64,000 bases of DNA from JBOFSQ01 sp051651625 (GCA_051651625.1 JBOFSQ010000021.1:1-64000); one strand, 5' to 3'; shown: positions 43,703 through 52,296, counted from the first letter of the stretch. Numbers and translations: made by a program. Notes: a model not told the origin generated them from the letters alone.

Positions 43703-45406
43703 CTTCGCTGGCGGCGTCTTCAGGATTTGTTGACCTTTGGAAAGGTTACTCACGACTTCAATCTTGTCTCCGACGGTGATGCCAGTTTGAACTTTCGTCT
43801 TTACCGATGACGTTCCGTCCGCGCCAACGACCCAAACGTAACGGTGATTGTAAGAATCGTCGTCGAGAGTTTCTTGCTTCATCGCACTGGCCGGAACGAG
43901 AATCGCGTCTTTGTTTTCGTAGACGACCATCTCGATGTTGCCGGTCATTCCGGGGACGAGCCGCGAGTTTTCCGTGCCGCGAACAACAAACTTCGCAACG
44001 TATTCATTCGCCGCCGTCGGATATGGCGGCAAGTCGAGAAGACGTGCGCGGAAACGCTGATCAGGAAACGCCGTCGGTGCGACTTGGCCAACCATGTCTG
44101 GCACCATCCAGCGGAGTTCGCGTTCTGGAATCACCGCACGAAACCGTGTCGGGCGTGGCTCAACGATTGTCATCAACACCGAGTCGTTCTTCACCGTCTC
44201 GCCAACTTTTAGCGACTGCTGAACCATCGCGCCGCCCTGCCACTTTCCTTGGTCGTACTCGCCGTAGTAGACGATCCCGTCGCACGGAGCTTTGATCACG
44301 AGCCACTTCTCGTCCGAGAGAAACTTTTCCATGTTTTCGACGAGCGTTGCGTGGGCCTGTTTTGCCCGATCAAACGCAATCACCGCTTGCTCTTCGGCGA
44401 ACGGAAAGACTTCCTTCGCACGCTGATACTCGATGTCGGAAATACGTTTGCGAAGTTCCATACTGCGGTCGCGCCGCGCAAGCAGAACATCGAGCGTGCG
44501 GCGGAGTGCCTCTTGAGTTGTCTTGTAGTCGAACTCACCGGCCTCGACTTGGAATCGCGTTCGCTTCAGAATGAACTCTTCGGTGTCTTCGACGAGGTCG
44601 TCGGCCTCGTACATCTTTTCGAGTTGCCGCAGTTCTTCGCGTGCCGCTTCGAGCGTAATGTCGCTGCTGCGGCGACGAAACTCGTTGAGCCGCCGCGTCA
44701 GGTCGCGTTCGTACTCTTGAAAGTAGGTGTAATCCTCGTTGTTTTCACGCTGGCCGACTTCCATCTCCTCAAACTGAAGCGGACGACGCGCCCGAAGTGC
44801 CAGAAGTGCAACCTCCGCCTCACGCAACGCCATCTCACTAAGCCGTCCCGCACGCCGCCGCTCCTGCAACGCCTCCTGATATTTCTTCTCGCTGAAACGA
44901 ACAAGCACATCACCACGCGAAACCTTCGTACCGTGCGGCACCGCCTCGACAAGCTCAAACGCTCCAAACTCCTTCGCCTTGAGACGAATAACCGCCGCCT
45001 CCGCCGACTCAAATTGCCCCGCCGCCGTGAGTCGCGTCTTGACCGGCTCCGTCGTCACCTCAATCGTTTCGAGCTTCGGTTTCGGCGGCTCTGGCTTGGG
45101 TTCTGGTTTCGGTTCGGGTTTTGGTTCGGGCTTCGGTTCTGGTTTTGGCTCTTCTGCCTTCGGCGGTTCTGGCTTCTTGGGTTCTTCGGTCGGCTTCTCG
45201 GCGACCGGCTTCGCCGCGTCGTCCTTCTTCTCTTCCGCCGGTTTCTCGTTTGCGGCATCGTCCTTTTTCTCGCCGTCTTCCTTCTTTTCGTCGCCGTCAG
45301 TCCGCGCGGCGAACGCGGCGCGTTCGCCGTTTGCGTACAGCAAAACCGTCGTTGGCGAGAACACCAACGCAACAGCAACACAGAACAATAACAGTGATCG
45401 AGTCAT
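43700..45406 (-). CDS. RND membrane fusion protein (HlyD-like) with Pro-Lys-Glu linker
   Basis: This 568-residue periplasmic adaptor starts with a signal/anchor segment (TRSLLLFCVAVALVFSPTTV). A long charged linker follows at about residues 35-110, ending in repeated PKPE units, which could span peptidoglycan. The biotinyl-lipoyl/barrel strands are VKTRLTAAGQFESAEAAVIRL and VIKAPCDGIVYYGEYDQG. Between them lies a long coiled-coil hairpin, about residues 180-390, rich in E/R heptads. GMTGNIEMVVYENKDAILVP marks the beta-barrel end. GGGAGA precedes the ATG at 45406. The TAG stop belongs to the adjacent repeat end. Confidence 0.88.
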   Translation of the reverse strand: MTRSLLLFCVAVALVFSPTTVLLYANGERAAFAARTDGDEKKEDGEKKDDAANEKPAEEKKDDAAKPVAEKPTEEPKKPEPPKAEEPKPEPKPEPKPEPKPEPKPEPPKPKLETIEVTTEPVKTRLTAAGQFESAEAAVIRLKAKEFGAFELVEAVPHGTKVSRGDVLVRFSEKKYQEALQERRRAGRLSEMALREAEVALLALRARRPLQFEEMEVGQRENNEDYTYFQEYERDLTRRLNEFRRRSSDITLEAAREELRQLEKMYEADDLVEDTEEFILKRTRFQVEAGEFDYKTTQEALRRTLDVLLARRDRSMELRKRISDIEYQRAKEVFPFAEEQAVIAFDRAKQAHATLVENMEKFLSDEKWLVIKAPCDGIVYYGEYDQGKWQGGAMVQQSLKVGETVKNDSVLMTIVEPRPTRFRAVIPERELRWMVPDMVGQVAPTAFPDQRFRARLLDLPPYPTAANEYVAKFVVRGTENSRLVPGMTGNIEMVVYENKDAILVPASAMKQETLDDDSYNHRYVWVVGADGTSSVKTKVQTGITVGDKIEVVSNLSKGQQILKTPPAK

Positions 45407-45475
45407 CGGAAAGGTCTCCCAAAAAGGTGTGGTGGTTTTTGCTGGCAATCGTTTCCCCAACGAACGCGGCAGGCA

Positions 45476-45562
45476 ACACGGACTGACACGGACAAACACG
45501 GACTGGCACGGACCTACACGGACAAACACGGATCGATTTCACGTCCGTGATCGTCCGTGTCA
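45476..45562. repeat. Tandem ACACGGAC-type units with inverted tail
   Basis: About five CACGGAC units spaced 9-10 bases apart (45477-45531) are followed by inverted GTCCGTG units (45542-45561). It lies upstream of the membrane fusion protein gene; nothing coding is supported. Confidence 0.75.
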
Positions 45563-45654
45563 AACAGGTTTGCCTTGGTTTACCAAGGCTGCCTATCTTC
45601 GCCATTTTAGCTCATAGATGCGGGTTGGGCAAGCCGCGTAGATATTTTTTCGCC

Positions 45655-45683
45655 TTGAGGTGGTTGGCGTTTTCCTCTACAAT
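45655..45683 (+). promoter_or_regulatory. Sigma-70-type promoter close to the DUF1207 start
   Basis: TTGAGG (45655-45660), a 17-base spacer and TACAAT (45678-45683) make a good promoter. Transcription should begin near 45690, only about two bases before the ATG at 45692, so the message would be almost leaderless; no Shine-Dalgarno is present. Confidence 0.6.
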
Positions 45684-45691
45684 CCGCACCG

Positions 45692-46729
45692 ATGAGACCA
45701 ATGACGAGACAACTTTTGAAAACACTCTGCGTCGTGACAGTGTTCACGGCAACCGCGCTGATCGCGTCTGGCCAGACGAACATTCGTCCGGCGATGCCAC
45801 CAGCGATGTCGCCGTACCTTCCACCGGCGACGCAGTTGAAGCAGAGTTCACTGGCACCGTGTGCGCCGTCGCTACCGCCGCTGGTTGTCGAACCGTGCGT
45901 ACCCGACTTGCGTCGCGGGGCGTCGTGTGAACACTGGGCCAAGGCACCGCTCTCGTTTTGGGAACACCTCTTTCTGCCGGTTGGCGAAATCTACCCCGCA
46001 CCGCTCGCCGACGTGAAGGCGTCGCGGATGATGGCAGCGTACAGCAGCGACCAGCAACTCGGAGCTGTTTTCGACGGCGTAATCGGCGGACGAGTCGGTC
46101 TGTGGCGTTACGGAACTCGGCAGAGTACGCTCCCAAGCGGCGTACAGTTCGACATCGAAGCCAACGCCGGACTCCGTATGGCACTCGACCGAGGCCGCGA
46201 CATGCAGGCGACCGACTATCACTTCGGCGCACCGCTCACGTTCGGCAACCCGCACGTTCAATTCAAGATCGCTTATGAACACGTCAGTGCCCATCTTGGT
46301 GACGAATACATCTTGCGTGCTCTCGACGAAGATACGCTGTTTCGGCGGATAAACTACGTCCGCGACTCTATTGTTTTAGGTGCTGCCGTGCGGCCACACA
46401 CCGATATGCGGCTCTATGGCGAAGTCAGTTACGCATTCTGTCGCGGCGAAATGACGAAGTCGTGGATGCTCCAATTTGGTGCGGAGTACAGCCCCGTCTA
46501 TCGCGGTGGTTCGCGTTACGGTTCGCCGTTTCTCGCCATCCACACAACGCTACTCGAAGAACTCGACTTCAGCGGCAATCTCGCTGTCCAAGCGGGATGG
46601 CAGTGCCGCGGTTCACGCAATCAACTGATACGACTCGGTCTCTACTACCTGACCGGCAACGACGAACAACTAGAGTTTTTCGACGACAACACCAGCAAAG
46701 TTGGCGTCGGTTTGTGGTACGATTTTTGA
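45692..46729 (+). CDS. Exported DUF1207 protein
   Basis: This 345-residue protein has a signal peptide (RQLLKTLCVVTVFTATALIASG). The DUF1207 domain has FLPVGEIYPAPLADVKASRM near residue 90, GGRVGLWRYG, then a series of amphipathic strands (VQFKIAYEHVSAHLGDEY, MRLYGEVSYAF, LQFGAEYSP) ending in VGVGLWYDF. The terminal aromatic residue and alternating strands suggest an outer-membrane beta-barrel (inference). The first ATG (45692) is used although a second at 45701 is possible. Either lies within a few bases of the predicted transcription start. Confidence 0.82.
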   Translation: MRPMTRQLLKTLCVVTVFTATALIASGQTNIRPAMPPAMSPYLPPATQLKQSSLAPCAPSLPPLVVEPCVPDLRRGASCEHWAKAPLSFWEHLFLPVGEIYPAPLADVKASRMMAAYSSDQQLGAVFDGVIGGRVGLWRYGTRQSTLPSGVQFDIEANAGLRMALDRGRDMQATDYHFGAPLTFGNPHVQFKIAYEHVSAHLGDEYILRALDEDTLFRRINYVRDSIVLGAAVRPHTDMRLYGEVSYAFCRGEMTKSWMLQFGAEYSPVYRGGSRYGSPFLAIHTTLLEELDFSGNLAVQAGWQCRGSRNQLIRLGLYYLTGNDEQLEFFDDNTSKVGVGLWYDF

Positions 46730-46745
46730 GTACGCGAATCCGCAG

Positions 46746-46912
46746 ATTTTCGTCTCTCATTTTTGTCATTTATTGGTAGTTCTTTTTTTCTCACAAAGGC
46801 ACAAAGAGCACAAAGGACACGAAGAAGATTGAAGTGGAAAACGTCCTTTGTGTTCTCCGTGCTCTTCGTGCCTTTGTGAGAAATTCATAGAACTGCAAAT
46901 ACGCGATAAGAA
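46746..46912. repeat. Family-C palindromic repeat
   Basis: The outer parts AGATTTTCGTCT and AATACGCGATAAGAAC, and the inner pair CACAAAGGCACAAAGAGCAC / GTGCTCTTCGTGCCTTTGTG, match the mobile element at 39972-40204 in order but with divergence. It fills the gap between the DUF1207 and MurE-like genes. Confidence 0.75.
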
Positions 46913-46983
46913 CAGTTACAACAAAATCTGTGGTCATCTGCGGAATCTGCGGACAGAACAACGACTTGGCAATGGAGGCCTTT

Positions 46984-48537
46984 ATGCGAGCGAGTTACAG
47001 TGGTGGCGAACCGGTCCATCTGAAGAGTTTGTTGGAATCGGTTGGCAAGGTGAAAGTTTCGCCGCCCGCGCCCGACGACGACATCTACACCTGCTCGTGT
47101 TGCAGCGACCCGTTTCAACTCAAACGCGGCGACATATTTTTTCTGCTCGACGAAAGTGACACGCAGTTCGGACGTAGCGACACCGCAACGGTGTCACTGG
47201 CGCAAGAACACGGATGTGCTGCGATAGTCGCGTCGCGGCAGGTCGAAGGCGTGACGGTGCCGCTGTTTGTCGTAACGAAGATACGCGAGGCGTTTGGTAC
47301 GCTCTGTCACGCGATCTACGGCAACCCCGCGCGAACACTCAAACTTATCGGCATCACCGGAACGAGCGGGAAAACGGTGACATCGTATATTGTCGCTGGT
47401 GTACTTGCGGAGTCGGGACATCGAGTTGGCCTCGTCGGATCGCTCGGCGTCTACGACGGCGAGTCGATGTATCCGCCGCCGCCATCGAGCGACGCCACGC
47501 CGTCGCCAGACCTCCTTGCGTACTGGCTTTTCCGAATGGAAGCGGCGGGGTGTACGCACGCAATCGTCGAAGTTTCGAGCCGTGCTTTGGCGGAGAAGAC
47601 ACTCGCGGGAATAAAGTTCGACGCCGTTTGCATCACGAACATCGCACAAGATCACATTGATTATCACGGCTCAGTTCACCAGTATCGCCGCACGAAGTTG
47701 AGCATTTTCTCGCACGCGAAAAAAGACGCCATCGCAATTCTCAACGCCGACGACAAGGTAACGTCTGCGATTATGCCTCTCGTTGAACACCCAACGTTAA
47801 CCGTCAGTCTCAAGAACGAGGCTGATCTTTGTGCGGAACTTGTTGAGCGTCATCGGAGCGAGCAGACGTTTGTCGTCACTGCTGGTTGCGACGCGGTTCC
47901 CGTTCGTACGGCGATGATTGGCGACCCGCACATCACGAATTGTCTTCTCGCCATCGGACTTGGAATTGCGATGGGGAACGATCTCAAAACGTCGGTTCGC
48001 GGACTCGAACGAGTCGATTCGGTGCCGGGGCGACTGGAGCGGCTGGAATGTGGACAACCGTTTGGCGTATTTGTTGACTGTGCCGCAACGCCGGAGCGAT
48101 TGGCGACGAGTCTTCGCACACTCCGCGAAGTGACTCGCGGACGGCTGCTTTGTGTGATGAGCGTTCACGACGTTTCTAGTCACGATGCTGCAACGTTTGG
48201 TCGTGCCGTTGGGCTTCTCGTTGACGATGCGATTTTGACGGTCGATCCGCAGCAAACGGCGCAGCCGCCGGAAGCGGTGAAGTCGCACGTTGCTGAAATT
48301 GTAACGGCGTTCGACGACGGACTCGATCACCAAGTCTTCACCGACCGCGCGACGGCTATCGCGTCGGCACTTTCAACGATGTCGCCCGACGACGTTGTGC
48401 TCATCATTGAAAGCGGCGTATCGGGCACGCTCTTGTCGGGAAGCGACGCGATTTCGTGTGGCGACAAGGCGTTCGCGCGGCAGTGGCTCTGCGACCACCC
48501 GCAACGCACGCTGGTACAATCACAGCGGGAAGCGTAA
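46984..48537 (+). CDS. MurE-like Mur ligase family protein
   Basis: This 517-residue protein has the three-domain Mur ligase plan. The ATP-binding loop GITGTSGKT lies at about 123-131. IVEVSSRAL, ITNIAQDHIDYHGS and YRRTKLSIF follow (the last with the lysine that is carbamylated in MurE). It resembles MurE, but the DNPR motif that recognises meso-diaminopimelate is replaced by VDPQQTAQP near the expected position, so its amino-acid substrate must differ, if it is active on one at all. GGAGG five bases upstream supports the start at 46984. The last residues (REA) and the TAA stop come from an AAGCGTAAGCGAG dispersed repeat. Confidence 0.82.
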   Translation: MRASYSGGEPVHLKSLLESVGKVKVSPPAPDDDIYTCSCCSDPFQLKRGDIFFLLDESDTQFGRSDTATVSLAQEHGCAAIVASRQVEGVTVPLFVVTKIREAFGTLCHAIYGNPARTLKLIGITGTSGKTVTSYIVAGVLAESGHRVGLVGSLGVYDGESMYPPPPSSDATPSPDLLAYWLFRMEAAGCTHAIVEVSSRALAEKTLAGIKFDAVCITNIAQDHIDYHGSVHQYRRTKLSIFSHAKKDAIAILNADDKVTSAIMPLVEHPTLTVSLKNEADLCAELVERHRSEQTFVVTAGCDAVPVRTAMIGDPHITNCLLAIGLGIAMGNDLKTSVRGLERVDSVPGRLERLECGQPFGVFVDCAATPERLATSLRTLREVTRGRLLCVMSVHDVSSHDAATFGRAVGLLVDDAILTVDPQQTAQPPEAVKSHVAEIVTAFDDGLDHQVFTDRATAIASALSTMSPDDVVLIIESGVSGTLLSGSDAISCGDKAFARQWLCDHPQRTLVQSQREA

Positions 48538-48542
48538 GCGAG

Positions 48543-48575
48543 CACAGCGGTTCGGCTATGCCGAACCTGAACTAC
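48543..48575 (+). mobile_element. MITE-like repeat, collapsed remnant
   Basis: CACAGCGGTTCGGCTATGCC GAACCTGAACTAC (33 bases) is the core with one arm of the palindrome deleted. It probably arose by recombination between the repeated GGTTCGGC parts. It lies between the MurE-like and larC genes. Confidence 0.65.
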
Positions 48576-48602
48576 AAAAGATCAACCGCCCAAAATCACG
48601 TC

Positions 48603-49814
48603 ATGCAAACAATTCACTTCGATTGCGCCGCTGGAATCAGCGGCGATATGACGCTTGGTGCGCTCGTCGATCTCGGCGTGCCGCTTTCGGTGCTGCAAAC
48701 AGCGGTGGCGTCGCTCGGTGCGGGCGACGTTGTACTGACGCAGCGTGAAGTCGAACGGTGTCACTTCCGCGCAATCAAAGTCGATGTCACCGAAGGTGAC
48801 TCGCATCATCATCACCACCACGAGCACGAACATCATCACCACGAACACTCGCATCGCGGACTTGCCGAGATTTTGGAGATGATTCGCACGAGCGGTCTCA
48901 CGCCGCGTGCGAAGTCGCTGGCGACGAAGATTTTCGAGCGTCTCGGCGACGCCGAAGCACACGTTCACGGCACGCCAGTTGAAAAAATCCACTTTCACGA
49001 AGTCGGCGCAATCGACTCTATTGCCGACATCGTTGGCGTCGCGGCTGGGATCGACTTTCTCGGTATCGAACGGTTTACGTCGTCGCCGGTAGCGGTTGGA
49101 AGCGGCTTCGTTGAGATTGCGCACGGACGTTGCGCGGTTCCCGTTCCGGCGGTTGCGCGGCTTCTCGCTGGCGTACCGATAGTCGCGTCGCCCGTTGCCA
49201 AAGAATTGACGACGCCAACAGGGGCAGCGATTTTGGCGACGCTCGTCAGTGAATTTGGTTCGCTTCCGCCGATGCGACTCAATCGTGTTGGGTGCGGTGC
49301 GGGGAGTCGCAACACGCCGGAACAGCCAAACATTTTGCGGATATTTTTGGGCGAGTCGGTTGCGTCTGGTTTTGTCTCGTCGCTGGTACAACTTGAGTGC
49401 AACATCGACGATGCGACCGGCGAAGAGATTGCGTTTGCCTTGGAGCGGCTCCGCGAACTCGGCGTCCGCGATGCGTGGGCGACGGCGATCTCGATGAAGA
49501 AGGGACGCCCCGCCGTGACCGTTTCGGTTCTCTGCGACGAGCCGCAGTGCGGACTGGTTGAGTCGGTCTTGTTTCGGGAGACGACGACGCTCGGCGTTCG
49601 CCGTTTTCCGGTCGCGCGAACAGAACTTGCGCGGCGCGGCGAAACGCTGGAAACGCCGTGGGGAACGCTCAAAGTGAAAATTGCGACACTCCCCGACGGG
49701 AGCGAACGTGTCGCCGCCGAGTACGAATCGGCCCGCGAACTGGCCATCCAGCACGGCGTCGCCTTGGGGGATGTCCTATCGTTTGCCCGCAGTGTAGTGT
49801 ACAATAGCGGTTAG
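48603..49814 (+). CDS. larC: Nickel insertion protein LarC
   Basis: This 403-residue protein is LarC (DUF111), the CTP-dependent nickel chelatase that completes the nickel-pincer nucleotide cofactor of lactate racemase-type enzymes. Signatures are IHFDCAAGISGDMTLGALVDLG at the start, the histidine-rich metal loop HHHHHHEHEHHHHEHSH at residues about 61-77, KIHFHEVGAIDSIADIVG and CNIDDATGEEIAF. Single-polypeptide LarC occurs in many bacteria; elsewhere a frameshift splits it. The partners larB, larE and larA are not in this window. No good Shine-Dalgarno is seen before 48603, and a repeat remnant lies directly upstream. Confidence 0.93.
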   Translation: MQTIHFDCAAGISGDMTLGALVDLGVPLSVLQTAVASLGAGDVVLTQREVERCHFRAIKVDVTEGDSHHHHHHEHEHHHHEHSHRGLAEILEMIRTSGLTPRAKSLATKIFERLGDAEAHVHGTPVEKIHFHEVGAIDSIADIVGVAAGIDFLGIERFTSSPVAVGSGFVEIAHGRCAVPVPAVARLLAGVPIVASPVAKELTTPTGAAILATLVSEFGSLPPMRLNRVGCGAGSRNTPEQPNILRIFLGESVASGFVSSLVQLECNIDDATGEEIAFALERLRELGVRDAWATAISMKKGRPAVTVSVLCDEPQCGLVESVLFRETTTLGVRRFPVARTELARRGETLETPWGTLKVKIATLPDGSERVAAEYESARELAIQHGVALGDVLSFARSVVYNSG

Positions 49815-49838
49815 TCGCTGGGGCGTCGCACGCCACCC

Positions 49839-49880
49839 CGATATGACCTATAGGTCCTATGAGACCTATAGGTCATATCG
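49839..49880. repeat. Perfect 18-bp inverted repeat with ACCTATAGGT cores
   Basis: CGATATGACCTATAGGTC (49839-49856) and GACCTATAGGTCATATCG (49863-49880) are perfect complements around CTATGA. Each arm contains its own palindrome ACCTATAGGT. It lies between larC and the ATPase gene and may act as a terminator, operator or repeat. Confidence 0.75.
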
Positions 49881-49925
49881 GATACGCTCACCACTCGCTT
49901 ACGTTTCCCGTTCTGATTATCTTCC

Positions 49926-51164
49926 ATGCGTCTTCACATCGACGGAATTTGGATACGCAACTTTCGCGTCCACAAGATGACGGGGCTTGGTTCGAGCTTC
50001 CACCGCGTCGCACTTGTAGACGACGGTGCAGACTATGTACCGTTTGAGTTCGGCCCGCTCACGGCGTTTGCTGGGAAAAACGGGACGGGAAAGAACTCAA
50101 TCTTCGACGCGATTTTGTTCCTCACCGACATCTTACACTACAACGTCGAACGCGCGTGTCTCAAGCGTGGCGGGTTCGACGCGATTCACACCATCGGCGC
50201 AATCGGCCCGACAACGATTGGCCTTGAGTGTCACGTCGAAGGCGAACTGACTCCCTATACTTACGCTGTCAGCGTTCAGCGTGCGAAAACGGGACAGCCG
50301 TTTATCGAGGCCGAAATTCTCGCCTTGCACGGCGAGTCAACGGAACCGATTCTCTTACTGCAAAATCATCCGCGAACGGTGCGTTACATTGCGTCGCCGA
50401 CCGACATCGAACGCCAAGACGTAAACGCCATCGAGTTTTGTGACTATCTCCACTTGGGACTCGGCGCGGTTCTCTATCACCCGACGTACCCGATATTGGC
50501 AGCGATACGCCAGACGCTTGAAAGCTGGTACTTGAGCGACTTTTCACTCGACATTGCCCGCGGCTGTTCGCCAGCGGTTTCAGTCAAACCGCCGAACCCA
50601 CGCGGCGCAACGCTCGCTTCGCTCCTGAAGTATCAAGCCGAAAACTTCACCGAACAGTTTCTCGAACTGATCAACCGTGCAGGGCGTTTTGTCGCGGGGG
50701 TCAAACGAGTTGGCATCGTGTCGTTTCGTGAAGGAATACCACAGCTCAGCTTTGAACTACAGGGCGTTCCGGGGCCGGTTCCGCTGGGCCAGATGTCGGG
50801 CAGTGCGCTGCGTCTTTTCACCTACGGACTCCTCGCCACCGACCCGTCACCGCCGCCACTGCTCGTCTTCGTTCATCCCGAAAATGGACTCGATCAGGCA
50901 AACTGTTTGCGGTTTACGAGTATTCTTGAATCGCTCGTCGGGAACGCGCCGCAGGCGACAATGCCGCAGATGTTCATCTCAACAAATCATCCGAGCATTT
51001 TGGGTGGTTTGCAACCGGAAAACGTTTGGATCAACTCGACCGATGCGCAAGGTCACACCGTAGCGCAGCGTGCGTGTGACGACCTCGAACTCCGCCAAAA
51101 CATCGCCGCCGGAATGGAACTGACACCGCAATGGTTCAACCAAGCGTTTGGTGATACGATTTGA
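49926..51164 (+). CDS. SMC/ABC-type AAA ATPase with altered Walker motifs
   Basis: This 412-residue protein resembles the AAA_21/COG4637 RecF-like group: IDGIWIRNFRVHKMTG, PLTAFAGKNGTGKNSIFDAI, FLTDILHYNVERACLKRGGF, GQMSGSALRLFTYGLLATDP, PLLVFVHPENGLDQ, QMFISTNHPSIL. Both ATP-site motifs are changed. The P-loop has GTGKN (residue 57 Asn) where Ser/Thr is expected, and the catalytic Glu before PENGL is His317. It may therefore bind ATP without hydrolysing it, or have lost activity. Relatives act in DNA repair, plasmid or defence functions. ATG at 49926 follows a weak leader, and a MITE-like repeat starts just after the stop. Confidence 0.82.
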   Translation: MRLHIDGIWIRNFRVHKMTGLGSSFHRVALVDDGADYVPFEFGPLTAFAGKNGTGKNSIFDAILFLTDILHYNVERACLKRGGFDAIHTIGAIGPTTIGLECHVEGELTPYTYAVSVQRAKTGQPFIEAEILALHGESTEPILLLQNHPRTVRYIASPTDIERQDVNAIEFCDYLHLGLGAVLYHPTYPILAAIRQTLESWYLSDFSLDIARGCSPAVSVKPPNPRGATLASLLKYQAENFTEQFLELINRAGRFVAGVKRVGIVSFREGIPQLSFELQGVPGPVPLGQMSGSALRLFTYGLLATDPSPPPLLVFVHPENGLDQANCLRFTSILESLVGNAPQATMPQMFISTNHPSILGGLQPENVWINSTDAQGHTVAQRACDDLELRQNIAAGMELTPQWFNQAFGDTI

Positions 51165-51170
51165 ACAATG

Positions 51171-51313
51171 GACCTGTTCGGAAACTTGCACTCACACTGC
51201 GGTTCGGCATAGCCGAACCCTCCAAACGCCGTGCGGCATAATGGTTGGAGGGTTCGGCTATGCCGAACCGGAATTACCGAATCGCCCCAAATTGATATTC
51301 CAGAACAGGTCTA
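51171..51313 (+). mobile_element. TA-bounded MITE-like repeat, copy 4, nearly full length
   Basis: It runs from GACCTGTTCGGAAACTTGCA through GGTTCGGCATAGCCGAACC, the TGGAGGG arm and GGAATTACCGAATCGCC to CCAGAACAGGTCTA. The right TA is present; the left reads TG. It begins six bases after the ATPase stop and ends one base before the ATG of the histidine kinase gene. Confidence 0.87.
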
Positions 51314-52021
51314 ATGGAACCACTGATAGAACAATACGCCGAGATGGCTCGTTTGGCGGGCGGTTTGGCACACGAGATACGCAACCCGCTTTCGACGATT
51401 CGTCTCAACCTCGACCTTCTTGCCGAAGACTTGGAAGATTTAGAAGCGTCGCCGGTGCAGCGTCGCGCGGTGAAAAAGATTGACGTCGTGCGGCGCGAGA
51501 GTGCGCGACTGGAAGAGTTACTCGGCGACTTTTTGCAGTTCGTTCGCGGCAACAAACTTGAAAAGCGGCCCAGCGACATCAATCGCCAAATCAGCGAAGT
51601 CATCGACTTCTTTCGCCCACGCGCCGACGACGCTGGAATTACGATCATCGAGTTTCTCGGCGGCGACCTTCCAGCACTGATGCTCGACCGCAAGTCGTTT
51701 CACTTCGTCTTTCTTAACCTTCTCATCAACGCACTTCAAGCGATCAAAGGACACGGTGAAATCGTCGTCCGCACGCGAACCATCGGTGACGACATCGCCA
51801 TCGACCTCATCGACACCGGCGACGGAATGGACGACACAACGCTCTCACACATCTTCGAACCGTTCTACTCAACAAAACGCGAAGGGAGCGGACTCGGTCT
51901 TCCACTTGCCAAGCGGATCATCGAAGCACACGGCGGTCACATTCTCGTCCGCAGCGAAGTCGGGACGGGGACGCAGTTTACGATTCTCTTCCCGTCACTG
52001 GCGCGACTCGCAGAAGAGTGA
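51314..52021 (+). CDS. Sensor histidine kinase, transmitter domain only
   Basis: This 235-residue soluble kinase has HisKA with the phospho-acceptor His20 (GGLAHEIRNPLSTIRLNLDL) and HATPase_c motifs: N box NLLINALQAI, G1 DTGDGMDD, F box HIFEPFYSTKREGSGLGLPLAKRI. No sensory, PAS or membrane part precedes the transmitter, so it is NtrB-like but truncated at the front. The ATG is directly next to the end of the repeat at 51171-51313 with no Shine-Dalgarno. An upstream sensor region may have been lost to insertion, or the kinase may rely on a partner. No response regulator gene is adjacent. Confidence 0.9.
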   Translation: MEPLIEQYAEMARLAGGLAHEIRNPLSTIRLNLDLLAEDLEDLEASPVQRRAVKKIDVVRRESARLEELLGDFLQFVRGNKLEKRPSDINRQISEVIDFFRPRADDAGITIIEFLGGDLPALMLDRKSFHFVFLNLLINALQAIKGHGEIVVRTRTIGDDIAIDLIDTGDGMDDTTLSHIFEPFYSTKREGSGLGLPLAKRIIEAHGGHILVRSEVGTGTQFTILFPSLARLAEE

Positions 52022-52080
52022 ATTTGTGGCATCGCCGATGGGTAGTAAAGTTTCGCTTGCAGATGTGCATTGCGCATTTG

Positions 52081-52296
52081 CCCCAACGGGGCAGCAAGAG
52101 CTTAGCCGTGGGTGAGCGAAGCGAACCCACGGTACGGAAGCCTAAAATCCAGCAAGCCCCAACGGGGCGCAAGAATTGGGCCGCATACAACGGTTCTTTC
52201 GCCCCGTTGGGGCTAAAGATTTTGTTGCGGTCGCCTACCGTGGGTTCGTGGAGTACCACTCACCCACGGCTACGTTCTTACGCCCCGTTGGGGCGA
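52081..52296. repeat. Block of CCCCAACGGGGC palindromes and GTGGGTGAGCG motifs
   Basis: GCCCCAACGGGGC-type palindromes occur near 52081, 52158, 52198 and 52282, with inverted CCGTGGGT/ACCCACGG motifs between them. The block makes up most of the gap before rtcB; no gene is supported. Confidence 0.75.

Noticed and set aside
44249..45391. A 380-codon plus-strand frame rich in R, L and F
   Set aside because: It is the complement of the Pro-Lys-Glu-rich membrane fusion protein gene, and its repeats merely mirror that linker.
48582..49754. A 390-codon minus-strand frame
   Set aside because: Antisense to larC, without a ribosome-binding site or recognisable domain.
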